A stretch of DNA of 64,000 nucleotides, from positions 1,116,001 through 1,180,000 of the forward strand of contig NZ_CP044427.1 in assembly GCF_008843165.1 (NCBI RefSeq). The letters run 5' to 3'. The notes beneath the pieces are model-generated. The model had not been told where the DNA came from. It searched no databases and worked only from the letters and a program-made list of their open reading frames with translations. The translations under genes and the position numbers were made by a program. This DNA is from Ornithinimicrobium pratense (GTDB taxonomy: Bacteria; Actinomycetota; Actinomycetes; Actinomycetales; Dermatophilaceae). Of this stretch, positions 1 through 8,746 are shown in pieces. Each line of letters starts with the position of its first letter. Positions within the stretch are counted from its first letter, which is position 1.

Positions 1-767
1 ACCAGGAGTTCCCCGACCAGTACCAGGAGGACCAGACCAGCTCGTTCACCTACCTGGGCTTCCCCCTCTACCAGGAGGAGTTCCAGGACCCGGACATCCG
101 GCACGCGCTGTCCATGGCGGTCGACCGGCAGACGATCATCGACACCATCTTCAACGGCGCCCGTGAGCCCGCGACCGGCGTCATCCCGCCGGTGCTGCCG
201 GAGTACCGCGGTGACGCCTGCAACTACTGCGACTTCGACGCCGAGACGGCACGGCAGATGTACGAGGACGCCGGCGGCCCCTCCGAGCTGACCATCTACT
301 TCAACTCCGGCGCCGGCCACGAGGAGTGGACCGAGGCCGTGGCGAACATGTGGCAGCAGAACCTGCCGATCGACAGCATCTCGTTCGAGTCGCTGGAGTT
401 CGCGCAGTACCTCGACCTGCACGACGAAGAGGTCGTTACCGGGCCGTACCGCCTGGGCTGGGTGCTGAGCTACCCGAGCCCGCAGTACGCCATGGAGCCG
501 CTCTACGGCACGGGTGCCGACTCCAACTACGCGCGGTACAGCAACGAGGAGTTCGACAGCCTCATCGACCAGGCCAACGCCGAGGCCGACGAGGACACCG
601 CGGCCGAGCTCTACCAGCAGGCCGAGGACATCCTGCTGGAGGACATGCCGGTCATTCCGCTGTGGTACGAGACGAGAACGACGGTCCACAGCACCAACGT
701 GGACAACATCGTGGTCGACCCGCGGACGTTCGTCCGTGTCGAGCAGGTCGAGGTCACCTCCGGCTGA
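1..767 (+). CDS. Peptide ABC transporter substrate-binding protein, C-terminal part
   Basis: This reading frame enters from the left edge of the window (first full codon at 3) and ends at TGA 765-767, so only about 254 C-terminal residues are seen. The segment DIRHALSMAVDRQTI is the hallmark of family 5 solute-binding proteins (DppA/OppA type), and the C-terminal stretch with PLWYETRT is also typical. The protein would be a secreted or lipid-anchored receptor that captures peptides outside the membrane and delivers them to the permeases encoded just downstream. The N-terminus and signal peptide lie outside the window. Family assignment is firm; the exact ligand is not visible. Confidence 0.93.
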   Translation, partial: QEFPDQYQEDQTSSFTYLGFPLYQEEFQDPDIRHALSMAVDRQTIIDTIFNGAREPATGVIPPVLPEYRGDACNYCDFDAETARQMYEDAGGPSELTIYFNSGAGHEEWTEAVANMWQQNLPIDSISFESLEFAQYLDLHDEEVVTGPYRLGWVLSYPSPQYAMEPLYGTGADSNYARYSNEEFDSLIDQANAEADEDTAAELYQQAEDILLEDMPVIPLWYETRTTVHSTNVDNIVVDPRTFVRVEQVEVTSG

Positions 768-784
768 CCCGGTCTCTCCGCCCG

Positions 785-840
785 ACCCGGCACCATGACC
801 GTCGGGGAGCAGCCCGGCTGCTCCCCGACGGTCGCCGGGT
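785..840 (+). terminator. Strong hairpin between binding-protein gene and permease genes
   Basis: A perfect 17-bp inverted repeat (797-813 and 817-833) closes on a 3-nt CCG loop, and a further 7-bp pairing (785-791 with 834-840) extends it past a 5-nt bulge. No T run follows. Such hairpins after a binding-protein gene commonly end or stabilise most transcripts, so that receptor is made in excess over permease. Role is inferred; the structure is read directly. Confidence 0.75.
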
Positions 841-883
841 TCGGGCATGCTAGAGCTCCCAGCCCAACCCTCAGAGGAGCACC

Positions 884-1807
884 ATGGCGCGGTACATCAT
901 CCGCCGGCTGCTGCAGTTCATCCCGGTCACGCTGATCGCGACGTTCATCGTCTTCGCGCTCGTCTTCGCCATCCCCGGCGACCCGATCCGGGCCCTCGCC
1001 GGCGACCGGCCCCTGGCTCCGCACATCGTCGAGGCGATCCGGGCGCGCTACAACCTCGACGACCCGCTGCTGGTGCAGTACGCCAAGTGGCTGGCGAACG
1101 TCTTCCAGGGCGACTTCGGCACGACCTTCCAGGGCCGGCCGGTCAGCGACATCATCGCCCAACGCTTCCCGGTGACGCTGCGGCTCGCGATCGTCGCCTT
1201 CATCATCCAGGCGGTCATCGGCGTGCTGGCCGGGATCCTGGCCGCGGTCCGGCAGAAGGGCTTCGTCGACAGCCTGGTCCAGGTCAGCACCGTGGTGCTG
1301 GTCGCCATCCCGACCCTGGCCATGGCCTTCATCATGCAGGTCGTCTTCGGCCTCCAGCTGGGCTGGTTCCCGATCGCCGGCATCAACCAGGGCTGGTACT
1401 CCTACCTCCTGCCCGGCGCCGCCCTCGCCTCGGTGTCGACGGCGATGGTCGCCCGCCTGGTGCGGACCTCGCTGATCGAGAACCTGCGCGCGGACTACGT
1501 GCGGACCGCGACCGCCAAGGGGATGAAGCGCAGCCGGGTGGTCGGGCGGCACGCCATGCGCAACTCGCTGATCCCGGTCGTCACCTTCCTCGGTGCCGAC
1601 CTGGGCTCGATGCTGGGCGGCACCATCATCATCGAGGGCATCTTCAACATGCCCGGCCTCGGCGGAGAGGTCTTCCGCGCCGTCCGCGCCCAGGAGGGCA
1701 CGGTCGTGGTCGGCATCGTCACCCTCTTCATCCTCTTCTTCGTGGTGATCAACCTGATCGTCGATATCCTCTACGCCTACCTCGACCCGAGGATCCGCTA
1801 TGAGTAA
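884..1807 (+). CDS. Peptide ABC transporter permease, DppB/OppB family
   Basis: 307 residues, the usual size for the family. It has a first membrane helix near residues 9-30 (FIPVTLIATFIVFALVFAIPG), a large extracytoplasmic loop, five more helices, and the cytoplasmic EAA loop around residues 195-215 (DYVRTATAKGMKRSRVVGRH) that contacts the ATPases. The ATG at 884 follows a GAGGAGC ribosome-binding site. It would form one half of the membrane channel with the next gene. The start of the next gene lies 8 bp inside this one, so the two are translationally coupled. Confidence 0.95.
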   Translation: MARYIIRRLLQFIPVTLIATFIVFALVFAIPGDPIRALAGDRPLAPHIVEAIRARYNLDDPLLVQYAKWLANVFQGDFGTTFQGRPVSDIIAQRFPVTLRLAIVAFIIQAVIGVLAGILAAVRQKGFVDSLVQVSTVVLVAIPTLAMAFIMQVVFGLQLGWFPIAGINQGWYSYLLPGAALASVSTAMVARLVRTSLIENLRADYVRTATAKGMKRSRVVGRHAMRNSLIPVVTFLGADLGSMLGGTIIIEGIFNMPGLGGEVFRAVRAQEGTVVVGIVTLFILFFVVINLIVDILYAYLDPRIRYE

Positions 1808-2756
1808 CCAAGCTCCGGACAAGACCACCATCCACGAGGAGGCCACGGCCGGCGCCGAGTCCGGCGAGCTGACCGCCCGCGCTGCCGAGACCTCCGGCGA
1901 CTCCGGTGACGCGGGCGCCAGCCTGTGGGGAGACGCCTGGAAGGAACTGCGCCGCAACCCGTGGTTCATCATCGCCGGGGTGCTGATGCTGGTTTTCGTC
2001 CTCATGGCGATCGTGCCGGGGCTGTTCACCCGCGTCGACCCGCGGGCCTGCAACCTTTCCGACGCCCTGCAGACCCCCAGCGCGGAGCACTGGTTCGGCA
2101 CCGATATCCAGGGCTGTGACTACTACGCCCGCGTCGTCTACGGTGCCCGCGCCTCGATGGCGGTGGGGACGCTGGTGACGCTCGGCGCGGTCGTCATCGC
2201 CATCGTCTTCGGCCTGATCGCCGGCTTCTACGGCGGGTTCATCGACGCGCTCATCTCCCGGGCCGTCGACGTCGTCTTCGCCCTGCCCTTCCTGCTCGGC
2301 GCCATCGTCTTCCTCAACGTCATCGAGAACCGCGGGCTGATGGAGGTGGCGCTGGTGCTCATCGTCTTCGGCTGGCCCACCATGACGCGGCTCATGCGCT
2401 CGTCGGTGATCTCCGTCAAGGCCAACGACTACGTCGCCGCCGCGCGCGGGCTCGGCGCCAGCGACCTGACGATCATGCGGAGGCACATCCTGTCCAACGC
2501 GCTGGCTCCCGTGGTGGTCTACGCCACCATCTACGTCGGGATCATCATCGGCGCCGAGGCGACGCTGACCTTCCTGGGCGTCGGTCTGCAGCTGCCCTCG
2601 ATATCCTGGGGGCTGCAGCTGTCCGGAGCCCAGACGAGGATCATGACCCACCCGCACCTGATCCTCTTCCCCGCCGTCTTCGTCGGGCTGGCGGTCTTCT
2701 CCTTCATGATGATGGGTGACGCCCTGCGCGACGCCCTCGACCCCAAGAGGCGGTGA
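1800..2756 (+). CDS. Peptide ABC transporter permease, DppC/OppC family
   Basis: 318 residues. A charged N-terminal tail of about 45 residues precedes the first helix (near 55-75). The EAA loop is visible as VAAARGLGASDLTIMRRHIL, followed by the typical GAEATLTFLGVGLQLP region. The protein pairs with the DppB-type permease to form the transmembrane channel. It overlaps the upstream gene by 8 bp and is followed after 4 bp by the first ATPase gene, which confirms an operon. Confidence 0.95.
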   Translation: MSNQAPDKTTIHEEATAGAESGELTARAAETSGDSGDAGASLWGDAWKELRRNPWFIIAGVLMLVFVLMAIVPGLFTRVDPRACNLSDALQTPSAEHWFGTDIQGCDYYARVVYGARASMAVGTLVTLGAVVIAIVFGLIAGFYGGFIDALISRAVDVVFALPFLLGAIVFLNVIENRGLMEVALVLIVFGWPTMTRLMRSSVISVKANDYVAAARGLGASDLTIMRRHILSNALAPVVVYATIYVGIIIGAEATLTFLGVGLQLPSISWGLQLSGAQTRIMTHPHLILFPAVFVGLAVFSFMMMGDALRDALDPKRR

Positions 2757-2760
2757 GCCG

Positions 2761-3855
2761 ATGACCGACAAGACGCCCGACACGACCTCGACCGACGAGA
2801 CCTTGACCAGCCCGACCCGCACCCGGCGAGGCACCCGGACCAGAGGCGGTGTCGGCAGCCCCGACCCGTCCGCACCGCTGCTGGACGTCACCGAACTCCA
2901 GGTCGAGTTCCGGACCCGGTATGGCGTGGCCAAGGCCGTCAACGGCGTCTCCTTCAGCGTCGACGAGGGGCAGACGCTGGCGATCCTGGGGGAGTCCGGC
3001 TCCGGCAAGTCGGTGACCGCCCAGGCGATCATGGGCATCGTCGACAGCCCGCCCGGCTTCGTCACCGGTGGCCAGGTGCGCTTCCGCGGCCAGGACCTGC
3101 TGCAGATGTCCGAGGAGCAGCGGCGCTCCTTCCGCGGCCCGCACATCTCGATGATCTTCCAGGACGCACTGTCCTCGCTGAACCCCGTCTTCCCGGTCGG
3201 GTGGCAGATCGGCGAGATGTTCCGCATACACCGCAAGGTCTCCCGCCGTGAGGCGAAGAAGAAGGCGATCGAGCTCATGGACCGGGTGCGTATCCCGGGC
3301 GCCGCCAGCCGGGTCGGGGACTACCCGCACCAGTTCTCCGGCGGTATGCGGCAGCGCATCATGATCGCGATGGCGATCGCGCTGGACCCCGAGGTGCTCA
3401 TCGCCGACGAGCCGACCACGGCGCTCGACGTGACCGTGCAGGCCCAGGTGATGGAGCTGCTCGGGGACCTGCAGCGGGAGTCGAGGATGGGGCTGATCCT
3501 CATCACCCACGACCTCGGCGTCGTCGCCGACGTGGCGGACCGGATCGCGGTGATGTACGCCGGGCGGGTGATGGAGACCTCCCCCGTCCTTGACATCTAC
3601 GCCAACCCGGCCCACCCCTACACCGAGGGTCTGCTCCAGTCGATCCCCCGGATCGACCAGAAGGGCCATGAGCTCCGGGCGATCAAGGGGCTGCCGCCGA
3701 GCCTGACCAACATCCCCACGGGGTGCGAGTTCCGCCCACGCTGCCCGAGGGCACAGTCGGTGTGCGAGGCCGAGCGTCCACCTCTGCGCGAGGTGGTCCC
3801 CGGCCGGTTCAGCGCCTGCCACTTCGCCGAGGAGGTCCTCAGTGACCACGCCTGA
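2761..3855 (+). CDS. Peptide ABC transporter ATP-binding protein, DppD/OppD family
   Basis: 364 residues from the ATG at 2761, chosen because it sits 4 bp after the permease stop with a GAGGCGG site in front; an upstream start inside the permease gene would add 15 residues with no family match. It shows Walker A GESGSGKS, the ABC signature FSGGMRQRI, Walker B VLIADEPTTALD and a C-terminal oligopeptide/dipeptide extension with the CEFRPRCP cysteine motif that binds an iron-sulfur cluster or zinc in relatives. It powers uptake together with the next gene. Confidence 0.94.
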   Translation: MTDKTPDTTSTDETLTSPTRTRRGTRTRGGVGSPDPSAPLLDVTELQVEFRTRYGVAKAVNGVSFSVDEGQTLAILGESGSGKSVTAQAIMGIVDSPPGFVTGGQVRFRGQDLLQMSEEQRRSFRGPHISMIFQDALSSLNPVFPVGWQIGEMFRIHRKVSRREAKKKAIELMDRVRIPGAASRVGDYPHQFSGGMRQRIMIAMAIALDPEVLIADEPTTALDVTVQAQVMELLGDLQRESRMGLILITHDLGVVADVADRIAVMYAGRVMETSPVLDIYANPAHPYTEGLLQSIPRIDQKGHELRAIKGLPPSLTNIPTGCEFRPRCPRAQSVCEAERPPLREVVPGRFSACHFAEEVLSDHA

Positions 3856-5037
3856 CCCCCGCCCGCAGGACGCCGGTCGGCCGGACGCCCGCCGTCCCGA
3901 CGATGCGCAGGACGTCGGCCGGCCGGACGCCTGGGGGAGGACGCCGGTGCGCAGGGCGGCCCCCGGCAGCAGGACCCCTACGCGCCGGGCTTCCACCCGG
4001 ACGCGCCGCCGCGCAAGCTGGTCTCCGACGAGGTCGTCCTGGACGTCCAAGATCTGGTCAAGCACTTCCCGCAGACGCAGGGCATCATCTTCAAGCGCAC
4101 GGTGGGGCAGATCCGGGCCGTCGACGGCGTGAGCTTCCAGTTGCACAGGGGCGAGACCCTCGGCATCGTCGGCGAGTCCGGGTGCGGCAAGTCGACCCTG
4201 GCCAAGCTCCTCATGCGCCTGGAGATGCCGACCAGCGGGTCGGCCCACTTCCAGGGCAAGGACATCTACGGACTGTCCGGCTCGGCGCTGCGCAAGGTCC
4301 GCCGCAACATTCAGATCGTCTTCCAGGACCCCTACGCCTCCCTCAACCCGAGGATGACGGTCGGCGACATTGTCGGCGAGCCCTTCGACATCCACCCCGA
4401 GGTCGAGCCCAAGAGCGGGCGGCGCAGGCGGGTCCAGGAGCTGCTTGAGGTCGTCGGCCTCAGTCCTGAGCACATCAACCGCTACCCGCACCAGTTCTCC
4501 GGCGGGCAGCGGCAGCGGATCGGGATCGCCCGCGGCCTGGCGCTCAAGCCGGAGATCATCATCTGCGACGAGCCGGTCTCCGCGCTGGACGTCTCGGTGC
4601 AGGCGCAGGTGATGAACTTGCTGCAGAGCCTGCAGACCGAGTTCGGGCTGTCCTACATCTTCATCGCCCACGACCTGTCGGTGGTGCGGCACATCTCCGA
4701 CCGGGTCGGCGTCATGTACCTGGGCAAGATCGCCGAGCTCGGCACCGACACCCAGATCTACGAGCACCCCGCGCACCCCTACACCCAGGCGCTGCTCTCG
4801 GCCGTGCCGGTGCCCGACCCCTCGGTCCGCGGCCAGCGCGAGCAGATCATCTTGCAGGGTGACCCGCCCAGCCCGGCCAACATCCCCAGCGGCTGCCGCT
4901 TCCGCACCCGCTGCTGGAAGGCCCAGGACATCTGCGCCCAGGAGAGCCCCGAGCTCATCGTCCGTCCCGGCATCCAGCACCCCGCCGCCTGCCACTTCGC
5001 CCAGGTCCGCGAGGACGTGGTCGTCCACCACGACTGA
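3842..5037 (+). CDS. Peptide ABC transporter ATP-binding protein, DppF/OppF family, with apparent frameshift
   Basis: The body of the gene has Walker [10 protein letters not shown], signature FSGGQRQRI, Walker [12 protein letters not shown] and the C-terminal cysteine motif (CRFRTRCW). Upstream of the GTG at 4102 the same frame stays protein-like back to about 3937 but offers no ATG or GTG. A GTG at 3842, 14 bp inside dppD and after GGAGGT, opens a frame that reads [12 protein letters not shown] to DAWG and then loses sense at a run of five G (3933-3937). Adding one G joins the frames into 398 residues. So the gene is probably intact and the sequence has lost one base, or the gene is truly frameshifted at its variable N-terminus. 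Confidence 0.88.
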
Positions 5038-5102
5038 GCGCACGGTCGGCGGGCGACCGGGCGTGTGCTGTGCGGCGAGCGGGCGCGTCGTCTGCTTCGA
5101 AC

Positions 5103-5519
5103 TCACCCCAGGCTGCGGCGTAACCGGTCCGCGTAGTCGCTCGCTTCGCCCACGGCATACTTCACCCGCGGCCAGAAGAAGCCCCGCAGCCCGTCGCCCT
5201 TCGTGCGGGGCACCACGTGGACGTGCAGGTGCGGCACGGACTGGCTGACCACGTTGTTCATCGCCACGAACGAGCCCTGGGCACCGAGCGCTTCGCGCAC
5301 GGCCGCCGCGACGCAGCGTGCACCCGCAAACAAGGGCGCCACCAGGTGGTCGGGCAGCTCGGTCAAGGTGGGTATGTGGTCACGCGGCACCACCAGCACG
5401 TGCCCCTTGAAGACGGGCCGGGTGTCGAGGAAGGCCACGACGTCATCGGTGTCGAGCACGACCTCGGCCGGCTCGTCGCCGACGACGATGCGGCAGAAGA
5501 GGCAGGTCACCTCGTCCAC
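5103..5519 (-). CDS. HIT family protein (histidine triad hydrolase)
   Basis: 138 residues from the GTG at 5519. The N-terminus CLFCRIV is the typical HIT zinc-site opening, and the histidine triad is visible near residue 95 as HLHVHVV. The family hydrolyses nucleoside phosphoramidates, dinucleoside polyphosphates and related AMP conjugates in the cytoplasm. The gene is convergent with the peptide transporter operon and divergent from the FUSC gene. The frame stays open far upstream, but that portion is antisense to the FUSC gene and has no HIT similarity. Confidence 0.92.
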   Translation of the reverse strand: MDEVTCLFCRIVVGDEPAEVVLDTDDVVAFLDTRPVFKGHVLVVPRDHIPTLTELPDHLVAPLFAGARCVAAAVREALGAQGSFVAMNNVVSQSVPHLHVHVVPRTKGDGLRGFFWPRVKYAVGEASDYADRLRRSLG

Positions 5520-5654
5520 GGTACTTCCCGCCCGGCTTCGCACGCGTCCGGTTCGGCACAACGTTGCCCTCGTTCGCCGGAGACCGCGCGTCCGGATCGG
5601 TTCACCCACCACGGCAGGCGACGCAGACGGTGTGGTTGGTGTCAGGATGGACGG

Positions 5655-6812
5655 GTGAGGCCTGACCCGGATCTGCGGCGGGACCCGGTGCTGTGGCTGC
5701 GCCGGGTCCGTCCTCGCACGCGGCTGATTCGGATGGTGCGCCGCGTCCAGCGGCATGCCCCGCACCTGTTGCTGGCCGCCGCGGCCGCCGGGATCGCCTA
5801 CTTCCTGGCCAGCCTTGCCTTTGGCCCCGAGCATGCCATCTTCGCCCCGATCGCGGCGGTGGTCGCGGTGGGGCTGTCCGCCGGCCAGCGGCTGGTCCGG
5901 GCGGTGGAGATCAGCGCCGGGGTCGTCCTGGGGCTGGTGATGGCCGACGTCCTCACCCGGGTCATCGGGGCCGGCACCTGGCAGCTGGCGGTGGCGGTGC
6001 TGCTCGCGATGTCGGCGGCAGTGGCCCTCCGGGCGAGCACGCTCATGGCCAACCAGGCCGCGGTGGCGGCGGTGTTCGTGATGGTGCTGGTGCCGCTGCA
6101 GGACACGCCCCCACTCATCCGCCTGGCTGACGCCGTCATCGGTGGCCTGGTCGCGATCGGGCTCAACGCGGTGTTGGCCCCGGACCCTCACCGGGTGGCC
6201 CTGGACACATCCGAGCAGCTCCTGGACCGACTGGCCGTAGCGTACCGGCGGCTCTCCCGGGCGCTGGACGGGCGGGACTACCCGCTCGCGGAGCGGACGC
6301 TGGCCGACCTCGAGCAGCTGGAGACCTCGGGGCGGGACCTGGAGACCGCGATCGATGCGACGCGGGAGCGGATCACCTTGGGCCGCTCCCGGACCCGGGC
6401 GGCGCAGCGTCGGCGGCTGCGGCTGATGGAGCAGCTCGCGGTCCGGGCCGGGGTGATGGTCACCTCCGCCCGCTCCACGTCCCGGGCGGTGAGCACCATG
6501 GCGCGACACCGGCAGCACGCTGATCCCGCGCTGGTCACCGCCCTGGAGCAGCTCTCCCAGGCGCTGCTGGACCTGCGCAGCTGGGTCCGCGGCCAGGCCC
6601 GGATGACGGTGATCCAGGACCAGGTGCTGCGGACCGCCAGGATGGCCTCCACCATTCTGCGCACCGGGGAAGCAGCCGCGGCCGAACAGGCCCTGGCCTG
6701 GCAGGTCCGCGCCGCCTGTGTCGACATCCTGCGCGTGCTCGGCCTGTCCTACTCCGCCGCCGTGGCCGCCCTCGAGGACGCCGCCGGCCGGGCGGACCGC
6801 CCACCCACCTGA
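5655..6812 (+). CDS. FUSC family membrane protein (aromatic acid exporter type)
   Basis: 385 residues from the GTG at 5655. The first ~170 residues hold about six hydrophobic helices, starting with HLLLAAAAAGIAYFLASLAF, then a cytosolic, largely helical domain rich in Arg, Glu and Leu follows (about 180-370). This layout matches the FUSC/ArAE half-transporters, which export aromatic acids or related compounds. The substrate cannot be read from sequence. It is divergent from the HIT gene across a 135-bp gap and stands alone. Confidence 0.85.
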   Translation: MRPDPDLRRDPVLWLRRVRPRTRLIRMVRRVQRHAPHLLLAAAAAGIAYFLASLAFGPEHAIFAPIAAVVAVGLSAGQRLVRAVEISAGVVLGLVMADVLTRVIGAGTWQLAVAVLLAMSAAVALRASTLMANQAAVAAVFVMVLVPLQDTPPLIRLADAVIGGLVAIGLNAVLAPDPHRVALDTSEQLLDRLAVAYRRLSRALDGRDYPLAERTLADLEQLETSGRDLETAIDATRERITLGRSRTRAAQRRRLRLMEQLAVRAGVMVTSARSTSRAVSTMARHRQHADPALVTALEQLSQALLDLRSWVRGQARMTVIQDQVLRTARMASTILRTGEAAAAEQALAWQVRAACVDILRVLGLSYSAAVAALEDAAGRADRPPT

Positions 6813-6937
6813 CGCGAGCGATCGAGCGGTGGGGCGGGCGGACTAGCTGCGGACTGAGTCGAACACCGCGCCCCATCGGCTAGCAGCCACCCGGCGCGGC
6901 GAGCGCGGGTCGCTCATGGCACCCGGAGACCGCTCGG

Positions 6938-7347
6938 GCTCACGGCCCCCTGCTCACCGAGCGGCAGGTCCGGGACCTGGTGGAGCGGATGCTGCGCAGC
7001 TCGGGACGTAGGGTGGACCTCAGCAACCCCTTCCTGGACGCCAGCCTTCCCGACGGCAGCCGACTGCACGTCGCCATCCCCGACATCACCCGCCGACACT
7101 GGGCCGTCAACATCCGCAAGTTCGTGGTGGCCGCCGAGCAGTTGTCGGACCTGGTCCGGTTAGGGACCCTGACGGCCGCGGCGGCCGACTTCCTGGAGGC
7201 ATCGGTCGTCGCCGGGCTCAACATCTTGGTCGCCGGGGGAACTCAGGCCGGCAAGACCACGCTCCTGAACTGTCTGGCCGCTGCCATCCCCGCGCACGAG
7301 CGGGTCGTCACGTGCGAGGAGGTCCTCGAGCTCAAGATCAACCTCTC
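6938..7347 (+). pseudogene. CpaF/TadA-type secretion ATPase fragment
   Basis: The frame reads HGPLLTERQVRDLVERML at its left end and continues into a Walker A motif GGTQAGKTT and CEEVLELKI. This is the central part of a type II/IV secretion ATPase of the CpaF (pilus or Tad) group. The N-terminal domain is missing, no start precedes it, and similarity stops right after LELKI, before the Walker B box and the histidine box; the remaining frame to 7468 is unrelated. No other pilus genes are present. It is therefore a relic cut at both ends. Confidence 0.8.
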
Positions 7348-7503
7348 TACCTCACATCGGTTCGCCAGCGTCTGCGCAGCAGGGGCAAGTGACAGCCGGG
7401 CGGCGGGACTGTCTGAGGTAGTGCCACGGCTCGTGGGGGGGCGACGAGGTAGGGGTGGTGCTTCGTAGGAATCGTGACCCTCGTGGTCAGTGCTTCTGCA
7501 GGC

Positions 7504-8127
7504 TCACGCCCATGTGGCGAGCCAATTGCGGAGTCGGCTGGGGTTGGTGAAGTGGTGCACGGATGCGCCTAGCGCGGCCGCGGCTTCGACGTTGACGCGG
7601 GTGTCGTCGACGAAGAGCAGGTTCGCGAGCGGACTGCCGAGCTGGTCCGCAGCGATGGCGAAGATTCGTGGGTCGGGCTTGGCCACGCCATGGTCGGCGG
7701 TGTTGATGACGGCGTCGAACTCGTCCTGCAGGCCGAGGCGCTCCAGATCCCGTCGCAGCCGCGTGGTCGCGTTCGTGAGCAGACCGACGCGACGTCTTGA
7801 TCGCTGCTCCCGCACAATGCTGAGCACCTCATGATCCACCCGGCCCGCCGGGATAGACCATTCCTTGACCGCCTGTCGCCCGCCGCCACCGTGCGTCCTG
7901 TCGATAGCGTCTGCGATGGCGCTGCGCCAGGTCGCGTCGTCGATAGCACCGGTCACGGCCCGGTGGAGGAGATCGTGGTCGAGGAAGGCCGCTCGGGCGA
8001 TGGTGCCTTCAGGAAGCCCAGCCCGACGCTCAGCGCCGCTGATGACGGCAAGATCCCATTGCCGCAGCACCCCATCCAGGTCGATGAGCAGCGCTGTCAC
8101 AGCAGGCAGTGTGACACGGCCGTGCAT
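7504..8127 (-). CDS. HAD superfamily hydrolase
   Basis: About 207 residues from the ATG at 8127; an upstream TTG at 8154 is possible but less likely. Motif I is LLIDLDGV near the N-terminus, motif II is LLTNAT, motif III the lysine in GVAKPDPR, and motif IV LLFVDDTRVNVEAA. These identify a haloacid dehalogenase-like phosphatase with a small helical cap (subfamily I). Substrate unknown. The gene stands alone among accessory genes. Confidence 0.9.
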   Translation of the reverse strand: MHGRVTLPAVTALLIDLDGVLRQWDLAVISGAERRAGLPEGTIARAAFLDHDLLHRAVTGAIDDATWRSAIADAIDRTHGGGGRQAVKEWSIPAGRVDHEVLSIVREQRSRRRVGLLTNATTRLRRDLERLGLQDEFDAVINTADHGVAKPDPRIFAIAADQLGSPLANLLFVDDTRVNVEAAAALGASVHHFTNPSRLRNWLATWA

Positions 8128-8235
8128 CTGGGCCGGTTCGGATCGCGACCTCAAGGACAGGGCCGCACCAACCCGTTCACCGCCACCCAGGCTGTTCCGG
8201 ACACCGACATACGATCGGCGGCAGAACCAGTGCGC

Positions 8236-8646
8236 TCAGGGGGTGTCGTCTTGCTCGTATCCGATGAGCCAGTGCAGGCCATAAGGGTCGATGACCTGTC
8301 CGTCAGTGGCTCCCCAGGGGCGAGCTTGTAGGTCGTCGACGATCTGGCCGCCCTGGGCGAGGTTGTGGAACCACTCTCGGAGGGTCTCAGGAGGGGCCGC
8401 GCCAAGCAGGGACAGCATCATTCCCTGGCAGCGGAACGGGGACTGGTCACCGGTCGCGTCGGCAGCGAACAGGGTGACCGGTCCGTCGGAAATGAAGCCG
8501 TGGGCGATCAAGTCGGGCGGTCCGTCCGTCCTCCCGAACTCCTCCACGGTGTGCATCTGGGCGGAGCAGCCGAAGACGTCGGCGTAGAAGCTCAGTGCCT
8601 CCCGGGCAGTGCCGGGCAGGTAGACATACGGAGCCAATGCGGTCAT
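8236..8646 (-). CDS. VOC family protein, PhnB-like
   Basis: 136 residues from the ATG at 8646. The opening (APYVYLPGTAREALSFYADV) and the end (VIDPYGLHWLIGYEQ) match the PhnB-like branch of the vicinal oxygen chelate fold, often annotated as glyoxalase-like. Such proteins form dimers of paired beta-alpha-beta-beta-beta units; the specific reaction is unknown. It lies between a HAD gene and a phosphotransferase gene, both on the same strand but with gaps of about 100 bp. Confidence 0.85.
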   Translation of the reverse strand: MTALAPYVYLPGTAREALSFYADVFGCSAQMHTVEEFGRTDGPPDLIAHGFISDGPVTLFAADATGDQSPFRCQGMMLSLLGAAPPETLREWFHNLAQGGQIVDDLQARPWGATDGQVIDPYGLHWLIGYEQDDTP

Positions 8647-8746
8647 GGCTCGAACCCTAGTCAATTGGCCATGACGGACATCGGCATTGACGGCGCCCCG
8701 CATCCTGCCGACCGTCAGAGTCGGACGCTGTCCTAGGTTCCGTTGT

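Noticed and set aside
611-2101. Long minus-strand frame opposite the permease genes
   Set aside because: It is the mirror of highly GC-biased coding DNA, rich in His, Arg and Asp, with no family character, and lies over clear permease genes.
1749-5106. Two very long minus-strand frames opposite the peptide transporter operon
   Set aside because: Antisense shadows produced by third-position GC bias; the plus-strand genes show all ABC motifs.
5520-6518. N-terminal extension of the HIT frame
   Set aside because: It is antisense to the FUSC gene and unlike any HIT protein; the HIT domain begins at the GTG at 5519.
7490-8331. Plus-strand frames over the HAD gene
   Set aside because: No protein family features, and the minus-strand HAD motifs are complete.
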